5,039 nucleotides of DNA from Comamonadaceae bacterium. Its GTDB lineage: Bacteria; Pseudomonadota; Gammaproteobacteria; Burkholderiales; Burkholderiaceae_C. Shown one piece after another: positions 1 to 5,039 of the stretch. The notes under the pieces were generated by a model. That model was not told the origin of the DNA and did no database searches. It was given only the letters and a program-made list of their open reading frames with translations. The position numbers were made by a program, and so were the translations under genes. How positions within the stretch are numbered: the first letter of the stretch is position 1; each line of letters opens with the position of its first letter. The stretch is from positions 1-5,039 of the forward strand of contig CANHKH010000282.1 in NCBI GenBank assembly GCA_947460165.1. Reading direction: 5' to 3'.

Positions 1-393
1 GCTGTGATGGCCGGCGAGGTGCAAGTGGGCGTGGAGGGCTTGCCTTCCTTGGTGGGGCAAATCAAGGCAGGCACCGTGGTGCCGCTGGGCGTGACCTCGC
101 TCAAGCGCTCGGCGCAGCTGCCGCAGGTGCCGGCCATCTCGGAGTTCATCCCCGGCTTTGACGCCACCGCCTGGATCGTGCTGATGGCACCGGCCGGCAC
201 CCCACCAGCAATGGTGGTCCGCATTCAGTCCGAGGTCAAAAAAGCCCTGGACGACCCGGGCGTGAAGGCGCAGCTCGAAGCGCAGGGCGCCACTGTCATT
301 GGCTCCAACCCCGCCGAGGCCCTGGCCTTTCAGCGCAGCGAAATGGCCAAGTTCAAGCGGGCCGTGGAGATCTCGGGCGCCAAGGCCGAGTAA
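1..393 (+). CDS. Bug/TctC-family periplasmic solute-binding protein, C-terminal part (5' end outside window)
   Basis: The reading frame is open from base 1 to the TAA at 391-393 and gives about 130 residues, the last 40% or so of a protein that usually has about 320. Visible family hallmarks in order are GQIKAGTVVPLGVTSLKRS, then LPQVPAISEF followed by PGFDATAW, then the APAGTP turn, LDDPGVKAQLEAQGA, and a closing helix with EMAKFKRAVEISG. These match the second lobe and C-terminal helices of tripartite tricarboxylate transporter receptors (Bug proteins), which bind carboxylates or related small molecules in the periplasm. The ligand cannot be inferred from this part. The start codon and signal peptide are off the left edge, so the GTG at 4 and ATG at 7 are internal codons. 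It converges on the minus-strand operon and is probably a separate transcription unit. No TctA/TctB membrane genes are in view, which is common for Bug genes in Burkholderiales. Confidence 0.88.
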   Translation, partial: AVMAGEVQVGVEGLPSLVGQIKAGTVVPLGVTSLKRSAQLPQVPAISEFIPGFDATAWIVLMAPAGTPPAMVVRIQSEVKKALDDPGVKAQLEAQGATVIGSNPAEALAFQRSEMAKFKRAVEISGAKAE

Positions 394-491
394 GCCGGCA
401 CGGCCCTGGGGAGCGGGTCTGGCATGGGCCAGTCCGTGGCGTGGTTCGACCCATCGCCTGCAGGCAGGCTACAGGGGAAACCGCTGCCAGC

Positions 492-1829
492 TCAAGCCAG
501 CGCTTGCGCCACGTTCCAGCCCAAGCCAAAGGCCTGGGCCAGGCCGTTGCCGGGCAGATAGCCTTCGGCGCCCCGGCCCGACAGGCCGGCGGCGCAGCCG
601 CCGACTGCAAACACGCCAGGCATCACCTGGCCGGACTGGTGCAGCACGGCGCCATCAGGGCGGGTGAGCAAGCCGCCTTGGGTGTGCGACAAGGCGCCCG
701 TCACCCACGAGGCTTTGAAGGGTGAGCACAAGGCCCGCACAAAGCGCTGCCGACCCAAAGCATCATGGGCTTGGCCTTGCGCCATCAGCGCCACCTGCAC
801 CAAGGTCTGCGCCAGCCCCTGGGCATCAACCCCGGCCAAGGCAGCCAGGCCTTCAAGGCTGTCGTGCGTGAGCACGCAGCCGGCCTGCAGCGCCTGCTGG
901 TAGGCGCCGTGGTTGCCCAGCTGGGCCTCAATGGTGGCGTCAAACACCTCCAGCGCTTGGCCGCCAGGCTGGGCCAACACATGCGGCGCCAAGCCCGACG
1001 GGCCCATGTCTTCGGCCACAAAACGCTGGCCCTGGCGGTTGACCAACACGCCGCCCAAGGTGGGAATGGACATGCCCAGGCGCGTGACACCGCCCGGGTT
1101 GGTGTGGCCCTGGCCTTGGTAGCCATCCATGCCCCACAGCTGCGCGCCCCAGGCCAAGCCCAGGCTCAACACGCTGCCGTCTTGCGTGGCCGAGCCGTTG
1201 TGCAGCGCCCCCGCCATGCCGGGAATAAAGCGCGCCACCATCTCGGCGTTGGCGCCAAAGCCGCCACCGGCCAGCACCAGCTGCGACGTGCGAATGTGCT
1301 GCGCGCCGGCCTGCAGCTCAAAGCCTTGGGGGCCACGCTGAACCTCGGCCCGCTCGGTCACCCATTGAATGCGGGGCTGGCCCGTGCACGCCTGCCTGAA
1401 CCACGCGTGCAAGGCGGCTCCTGAAGCGGGCGTGACACAGTGAAAGCGCCGCTGGCTGTGGCCGGGTGCCACCACGTCGGCCAAAAAACCCACGGGTGCC
1501 TGGCAGCCCTGCACCAAAAAAGCCGTGGCCGAGGGCAGCGCCTGGGCCACCGCCTCGGCAATGTGCTCGTTGACCATGCCGGGGGCAAACTGGCGCAAGT
1601 CGGCCAGCCAAGCCTCGGGGCTGTCCGCCACACCTGCCGAGCGCTGCAGGGCAGAGCCGGCCGCAGGAAACAGGCCGCCGCTGATGGCCAAGTTGTTGGG
1701 CAGGTGGGCCTGGGGCTCGATCAAGGCCACCCGCAGGCCGCGCGCCTGCGCGGCCAAGGCGACAAACATGCCGGCTGCACCGGCGCCCAGGATGGCGACA
1801 TCAAAGTTCAGTGGGGGTGTGGGGGACAT
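492..1829 (-). CDS. FAD-dependent oxidoreductase, fumarate reductase / ketosteroid dehydrogenase-like flavoprotein
   Basis: This 445-residue soluble protein has no signal peptide. The N-terminal Rossmann dinucleotide motif GAGAAG lies at residues 15-20, with acidic E38 ending the second strand, where FAD ribose is bound. NNLAISGG (45-52) resembles the flavin-contact loop of FrdA-type proteins. LVLAGGGFGAN (184-194) and VNRQGQRFVAED (263-274) are hallmarks of the FAD_binding_2 family. SHTQGGL (381-387) matches the catalytic HTxGG region, and GVFAVGG followed by GYLPGNGL (423-430) is the C-terminal FAD-binding end. The family oxidises or reduces C-C bonds next to carbonyl or carboxyl groups; the substrate here is unknown. 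It is the last gene of the minus-strand set, 158 bases behind the [2Fe-2S] gene. The ATG at 1829 is preferred because the Rossmann strand begins about ten residues later. A TTG at 1850 would add seven residues, and an in-frame TAA lies just upstream. Neither start has a strong Shine-Dalgarno. Confidence 0.88.
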   Translation of the reverse strand: MSPTPPLNFDVAILGAGAAGMFVALAAQARGLRVALIEPQAHLPNNLAISGGLFPAAGSALQRSAGVADSPEAWLADLRQFAPGMVNEHIAEAVAQALPSATAFLVQGCQAPVGFLADVVAPGHSQRRFHCVTPASGAALHAWFRQACTGQPRIQWVTERAEVQRGPQGFELQAGAQHIRTSQLVLAGGGFGANAEMVARFIPGMAGALHNGSATQDGSVLSLGLAWGAQLWGMDGYQGQGHTNPGGVTRLGMSIPTLGGVLVNRQGQRFVAEDMGPSGLAPHVLAQPGGQALEVFDATIEAQLGNHGAYQQALQAGCVLTHDSLEGLAALAGVDAQGLAQTLVQVALMAQGQAHDALGRQRFVRALCSPFKASWVTGALSHTQGGLLTRPDGAVLHQSGQVMPGVFAVGGCAAGLSGRGAEGYLPGNGLAQAFGLGWNVAQALA

Positions 1830-1987
1830 GAGAGCAGGGCCAAAAACCAAAAGGGTTTGAGCTTATCTGAGCCACTGATGTGGATGGCGGGCTGCGCAGA
1901 TCGCCACAGGCCCACTCCATGACCGAACCCAACCGCAGCGCCTGAAGCCATTGCGCCCTCGCCCGCTCTGGCCAGCGCGTGCATGCC

Positions 1988-2464
1988 TCAAGTTTGCGCC
2001 ATCACCTGGCTGGCTTGCCTCACGGCTTTGACAATGTTGTGGTAGCCCGTGCAGCGGCACATATTGCCCTCCAACTGCTCGCGAATTTGCTCGTCTGTGG
2101 GCTGTGGATTGCGCTGCAGCAGGTCCAGGGCGCTCATCACCATGCCAGGGGTGCAGTAGCCGCACTGCAAGCCATGCTGCTCGCGAAAGGCCTGCTGCAT
2201 GGGGTGCAAAGAACCGTCGGCCAGGGCCACGCCCTCCACGGTGGTGATCTGCGCGCCCTCGGCCTGCAAGGCCAACACATTGCAGCTTTTGATGGCGCGG
2301 CCATTCATGTGCACCGTGCAAGCGCCGCATTGGGAGGTGTCGCAGCCCACATGGGTGCCCGTGAGGCGGCAATGGTCGCGGATGAATTGCACCAAGAGCG
2401 TGCGCTCTTCCACCTCGTGCGAAACGGCTTGGCCGTTGACCGTCATCGATACATGTCTACCCAT
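1988..2464 (-). CDS. (2Fe-2S)-binding protein, small subunit of xanthine dehydrogenase / CO dehydrogenase family
   Basis: The protein has 158 residues, the usual length for CoxS-type small subunits, and no signal peptide. The N-terminal plant-ferredoxin domain has cluster ligands C41, C46, C49 and C61 (CDTSQCGAC motif). The C-terminal helical domain has the second cluster: C101 and C104 in LQCGYCTPG, and C136 and C138 in MCRCTGY. All eight cysteines are present, so both clusters should form. In this family the protein passes electrons from a molybdopterin large subunit to a FAD subunit or cytochrome, and the Q100-C101 stretch faces the molybdenum cofactor. No such large subunit is adjacent: upstream is the ABC ATPase (36-base gap) and downstream an FrdA-like flavoprotein. 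The ATG at 2464 is chosen because GGAG lies six bases before it; a GTG at 2476 would overlap that site. It may serve a large subunit encoded elsewhere or partner the neighbouring flavoprotein. Confidence 0.92.
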   Translation of the reverse strand: MGRHVSMTVNGQAVSHEVEERTLLVQFIRDHCRLTGTHVGCDTSQCGACTVHMNGRAIKSCNVLALQAEGAQITTVEGVALADGSLHPMQQAFREQHGLQCGYCTPGMVMSALDLLQRNPQPTDEQIREQLEGNMCRCTGYHNIVKAVRQASQVMAQT

Positions 2465-2470
2465 CACTGA

Positions 2471-2474
2471 CTCC
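2471..2474 (-). promoter_or_regulatory. Shine-Dalgarno site of the [2Fe-2S] gene
   Basis: GGAG on the minus strand lies six bases upstream of the ATG at 2464. It decides the start against the GTG at 2476, which would begin inside this site. It also shows that the gene is translated independently after the 36-base gap from the ATPase gene. Confidence 0.6.
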
Positions 2475-2500
2475 ACTAAAAACGGAACACACGGCTTGGC

Positions 2501-3280
2501 TCAGGTGGCCAAGACCTTGGTTTGAACTTCGCGCTGGAACACATCCAGGCAGCGCGACTTGGCGGCCATGAAATCGGGGCTGGTGAGCGTTCGCGGCGAG
2601 CGCGGGCGGGCAGCCTCGAAGGTCACCACGTCGGCCACGCGCGTGGGGCGGCGGGTGAGCATGAGCACCTCGTCGGCCAGGTACACCGCCTCTTCCAGGT
2701 CGTGAGACACCACAATCATGGTGGTGCCGGTGGACGCAAAAATCGCCTGCAGCTTGTCGCGCATGAACAGCGTCATCTCGTAGTCCAGCGCAGAAAAAGG
2801 CTCGTCCAAAAACAAGACCTCAGGCTCTGGCGCGAGCGCGCGCATGATGGAGATGAGCTGCTGCTGACCGCCCGACAACTCATACGGGTAGCGGTTGAGG
2901 TCAAAGCGCACGTCAAAGGCCGCAATCAAGGCCTGCGCCCTGGCCTCGCAGTCGGCCGCTGAGCGGCCCGCCAATTGCAGCGGGTACTTGATGTTGTCTA
3001 TGCAACGCTTCCAGGGAAACAAAGCGTCGCGGTAGTTTTGGAACACATAGCCGATCACGGTTTCAGACAGGCGCTTGCCGTCAAACAGCACCTCGCCCGC
3101 GTCCACCGGGATCAGGCCGGCAATCATGTTGATCAGCGTGGACTTGCCGCAGCCGTTGGGGCCAAAGATGGAGGTGATCTTGCCGCGCGGAAAGTCCAGG
3201 TCAAAGCCGGTGTAGAGCGGCTGGCCGGCAAAGGACTTGCTCAGGCCGCGCACGGTGATGTGCGTGCGGGTCGCGCTCAT
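2501..3280 (-). CDS. ABC transporter ATP-binding protein, NitT/TauT (SsuB/TauB-like) type
   Basis: This 259-residue cytoplasmic ATPase should power the neighbouring permease. Walker A is GPNGCGKST (40-48), the Q-loop glutamine is Q81 in YVFQ, the signature is LSGGQ (135-139), Walker B is LFLDEP (156-161) followed by the D-loop SALD, and the switch histidine is H193 in VVSHD. The Q-loop continuation LFPWKRCIDNI followed by YPLQLAG is typical of the nitrate/sulfonate/taurine importer ATPases, and the length fits them. After the signature the chain reads QQQLISIMRAL where most relatives have a QRVAIARAL-like stretch, so a usual arginine is leucine (L142) and an alanine is M146. The start overlaps the permease stop by four bases (ATGA), implying translational coupling; a G-rich GGGG stretch about six bases upstream may act as a ribosome site. 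All catalytic motifs are intact, so it should be functional. The transported substrate is not determined by this subunit. Confidence 0.95.
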   Translation of the reverse strand: MSATRTHITVRGLSKSFAGQPLYTGFDLDFPRGKITSIFGPNGCGKSTLINMIAGLIPVDAGEVLFDGKRLSETVIGYVFQNYRDALFPWKRCIDNIKYPLQLAGRSAADCEARAQALIAAFDVRFDLNRYPYELSGGQQQLISIMRALAPEPEVLFLDEPFSALDYEMTLFMRDKLQAIFASTGTTMIVVSHDLEEAVYLADEVLMLTRRPTRVADVVTFEAARPRSPRTLTSPDFMAAKSRCLDVFQREVQTKVLAT

Positions 3281-4041
3281 TTGCCGCCCCAGTGCACAAA
3301 ATGGCGTTCCACCAAAATAAAGAAAAGGTTCATGCTGTAGCCCAGCACACCGGCCGTGAAAATGGCCGCGTACATCTCGGGCATGTTGAAAATCATTTGC
3401 GCATTGATCACCCGCTGGCCCAGGCCGTCGGTCGAGCCAATGAACATTTCAGCCACGATGACGATGACCAAGGCAAACGAGACCCCCGAGCGCATGCCCA
3501 CAAAGGTCTGCGGCAAAGACTCCAGCAAGGTCACCCCCACCAAAACCCGCGTGCGAGAAGCCCCCATCACGGTGGCCGCCGCCTGCCTGACCTTGCGGGC
3601 ATTCATGACGCCGTAGGCGGTGTTGAACAAAATCAGCAAGCCCGCCCCAAATGCGGCCACCGCAATTTTGGTGCTTTCACCCACGCCCAAAATCACCAAG
3701 AACAAAGGGAACAAGGCCGATGCGGGGGTGGAGCGAAAAAAGTCAATGACAAACTCAAAGGAACGGTACAGCTGCACCGACGAGCCCAAGACCAGCCCCA
3801 AAGGCACGCACACGCACACCGCAATCAAAAAAGCCAACAAGGTGCGAATGATGGTGACCTTGAGGTCCATCATCAAATTGCCCTTGGTAAAGCCCACCCA
3901 AATGGCTTGGGCCGAGTCTTGGGGCGAGGGCAGCAACACAGGGTCTATGAGCTTGAGTTGCGCCACCAGCCACCAAAGAAAAATGAAACCGATGGCACCG
4001 AAGGCAGGTGACAAGGTCCGCAGCAAGCCCTGACTTCGCAT
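3277..4041 (-). CDS. ABC transporter permease, NitT/TauT (SsuC/TauC-like) type
   Basis: This inner-membrane protein of 254 residues has about six hydrophobic segments, roughly at 15-30, 67-88, 108-121, 126-143, 187-203 and 225-245. The cytoplasmic coupling loop QAAATVMGASRTRVL followed by LPQTFVGMRSG (about 153-186) matches the EAA motif that docks on the ATPase, with Gln in place of the usual Glu. FVIDFFRSTPASALFPL and GVGESTKIAV are typical of SsuC/TauC/NrtB permeases, which act as homodimers. It begins ten bases after the receptor stop and ends inside the ATPase start (ATGA overlap), so the three genes form a transporter operon. The ATG at 4041 is chosen; a GTG at 4047 would add two residues and cannot be excluded, since neither has a strong Shine-Dalgarno. 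The transported compound is unknown. Confidence 0.94.
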   Translation of the reverse strand: MRSQGLLRTLSPAFGAIGFIFLWWLVAQLKLIDPVLLPSPQDSAQAIWVGFTKGNLMMDLKVTIIRTLLAFLIAVCVCVPLGLVLGSSVQLYRSFEFVIDFFRSTPASALFPLFLVILGVGESTKIAVAAFGAGLLILFNTAYGVMNARKVRQAAATVMGASRTRVLVGVTLLESLPQTFVGMRSGVSFALVIVIVAEMFIGSTDGLGQRVINAQMIFNMPEMYAAIFTAGVLGYSMNLFFILVERHFVHWGGK

Positions 4042-4051
4042 GCCCACCGCT

Positions 4052-5020
4052 TCAGTAAGACTTCAACATGGTTTTGACGTCAATTTTTTGCTTGACCAAG
4101 CCATAGGCCGTGGCCTGGTCGACCAGGCGCTGGAAGTCGTTGACTTCGTCAGGCTTCAAATCGCTGACCATGTTGTAGTACGACAGGGGCACGGTGGGGG
4201 CGAGCGCTGCCGAGGTGTTCATGTGCTTGACCAGCAACTCTCTAGCCTTGGGGTCGTTGTTGCCGTCTTTGAGCGCACGCGCCCAAGCCCGTGCCAAGCG
4301 CTCGGCCACCTGGGGGCGTTCGTCCATGAATTTGTTGCTCATCACGCCGCCGGCCAGCACCGCGCAAGCATTGTCACGACCGAGCATGTGGGTGGCAATC
4401 AGGCCGCTTTCGAGTTTGCGCGCCGCACCCTGGGCCACCATGATGCTGACAATGGGTTCGACCGTGTAGGCCGCATCAAACTGGTTGGACTGCATGGCGC
4501 CCACATGCACGCTGAGCTGCTGCTCCTGCATTTGATAGTCTTTTTCATCAATGCCCACGGCCTTGAGCACGCCCTTGGCCACAAACAAATTGCCAGGCCC
4601 GGGCGCCGACATGATGCGCTTGCCTTTGAGGTCCCTGATGGACTTCACAGGGCTGTTGACCGGCACCACATAGGCCTCAACTTCGTACTTTTTGTTCTGG
4701 CAGTTGATGGAGAAATACTTCAATGTGTTGGGGCGCAGCGCGTTGATGTTGGCGCCTTCCAAAGACAACAAATTCGAAGCCGCATCCAAGTCCCCCTTGA
4801 CCAAGCCCTGCACGATCAAAGGATGGGTGGCCAGCGGAATGCCTTCCACGTCCAGGTTCTCCGCCGCAAAATAGCCACGCTCTTTGGCAATGAAATACGG
4901 CATGGCCGAAGACGAAATAAACAGTCCCATGCGGACTTTGTCTTGAGCCTGGGCCACCGCGCCCATGGAGGCACCCCATGCCAACACACCGACTGCCAAT
5001 ACTTTCTTGAAGCTGCGCAT
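4052..5020 (-). CDS. ABC transporter substrate-binding protein, NMT1/SsuA-like, periplasmic
   Basis: This 322-residue protein has a clear Sec signal peptide: positive start (RSFKK), hydrophobic core LAVGVLAWGASMGAV, and an AQA cleavage site near residue 25, leaving a mature chain from about Q26. There is no lipobox cysteine, so it is a free periplasmic receptor. MPYFIAKERGYF (40-51) followed by NLDVE, then LKGKRI (131-136) with SAPGPGN, then FDAAYTVEPI (181-190) and QGAARKL, are hallmarks of the NMT1/SsuA family, which captures nitrate, sulfonates, thiamine pyrimidines or aromatic acids. The ligand cannot be read here. The mature protein has only two cysteines, C107 and C219, which could pair in the periplasm. 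It is the first gene of the visible operon. The ATG at 5020 is supported by AGAGGG four bases upstream; a TTG at 5035 would put residues before the signal peptide and has no such support. Confidence 0.93.
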   Translation of the reverse strand: MRSFKKVLAVGVLAWGASMGAVAQAQDKVRMGLFISSSAMPYFIAKERGYFAAENLDVEGIPLATHPLIVQGLVKGDLDAASNLLSLEGANINALRPNTLKYFSINCQNKKYEVEAYVVPVNSPVKSIRDLKGKRIMSAPGPGNLFVAKGVLKAVGIDEKDYQMQEQQLSVHVGAMQSNQFDAAYTVEPIVSIMVAQGAARKLESGLIATHMLGRDNACAVLAGGVMSNKFMDERPQVAERLARAWARALKDGNNDPKARELLVKHMNTSAALAPTVPLSYYNMVSDLKPDEVNDFQRLVDQATAYGLVKQKIDVKTMLKSY

Positions 5021-5024
5021 AACA

Positions 5025-5030
5025 CCCTCT
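5025..5030 (-). promoter_or_regulatory. Shine-Dalgarno site of the substrate-binding protein gene
   Basis: AGAGGG on the minus strand ends four bases before the ATG at 5020. It supports that start over the TTG at 5035. The promoter itself must lie beyond the window edge. Confidence 0.6.
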
Positions 5031-5039
5031 TTCAATGAC

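Noticed and set aside
456..469. GCCTG/CAGGC inverted repeat as a transcription terminator
   Set aside because: It has only a five-base stem with a four-base loop and no T-run on either strand, which is too weak to call.
765..1424. 219-codon plus-strand frame inside the flavoprotein gene
   Set aside because: It lies antisense to conserved FAD-binding motifs, is rich in A, R, H and Q, and has no family resemblance.
1830..1850. TTG at 1850 as start of the flavoprotein
   Set aside because: It adds seven unconserved-looking residues with no better ribosome site. It is kept only as an alternative.
1863..2372. Minus-strand frame overlapping the [2Fe-2S] gene and running into the gap before the flavoprotein
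   Set aside because: It is out of frame with the [2Fe-2S] protein, has no recognisable motif, and its composition is that of a frame-shifted GC-rich gene.
2465..2476. GTG at 2476 as start of the [2Fe-2S] protein
   Set aside because: It would place the start inside the GGAG ribosome site that is well spaced for the ATG at 2464.
3292..4011. 239-codon open frame on the plus strand, opposite the permease
   Set aside because: The composition is rich in H, Q and R with no domain, and it is fully antisense to a well-supported membrane protein gene.
4040..5038. 332-codon open frame on the plus strand, opposite the substrate-binding protein
   Set aside because: It is a complementary-strand shadow of a G/C-biased gene. 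Its histidine-rich, valine-rich composition matches no family, while the minus frame has a signal peptide, a Shine-Dalgarno and family motifs.

Overview
The window looks like a piece of a betaproteobacterial chromosome, most likely Burkholderiales and Comamonadaceae-like. The reasons are high GC content, strong G/C preference at third codon positions, a periplasmic receptor of the Bug/TctC family, and a NitT/TauT-type ABC transporter next to oxidoreductase genes. This assignment comes from gene style, not from a marker gene.

Layout. Positions 1-393 (+) hold the C-terminal part of a Bug-type solute receptor whose start lies left of the window. A 98-base convergent junction follows. Everything from 492 to the right edge lies on the minus strand and reads right to left as one compact set: a periplasmic substrate-binding protein (5020-4052), an ABC permease (4041-3277), an ABC ATPase (3280-2501), a two-cluster [2Fe-2S] protein of the molybdenum-hydroxylase small-subunit type (2464-1988), and a FAD oxidoreductase of the fumarate reductase / ketosteroid dehydrogenase superfamily (1829-492). 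The first three are almost fused: 10 bases between receptor and permease, then a 4-base ATGA overlap. The iron-sulfur gene follows after 36 bases with its own Shine-Dalgarno. The flavoprotein follows after a 158-base gap.

How the genes may work together. The receptor, permease and ATPase form a complete importer of the family that takes up sulfonates, nitrate, thiamine precursors or small aromatic and heterocyclic compounds. The two redox genes behind it suggest that the imported compound is oxidised or reduced. The substrate cannot be read from the sequence. The point most worth following up is that the [2Fe-2S] protein keeps all eight cluster cysteines but has neither the molybdopterin large subunit nor the CO-dehydrogenase-type FAD subunit beside it. 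A flavoprotein of a different fold sits in that place.

No tRNA, rRNA, CRISPR array, insertion sequence or convincing intrinsic terminator was seen. The operon promoter would lie beyond the right edge, since only 19 bases upstream of the first gene are included.
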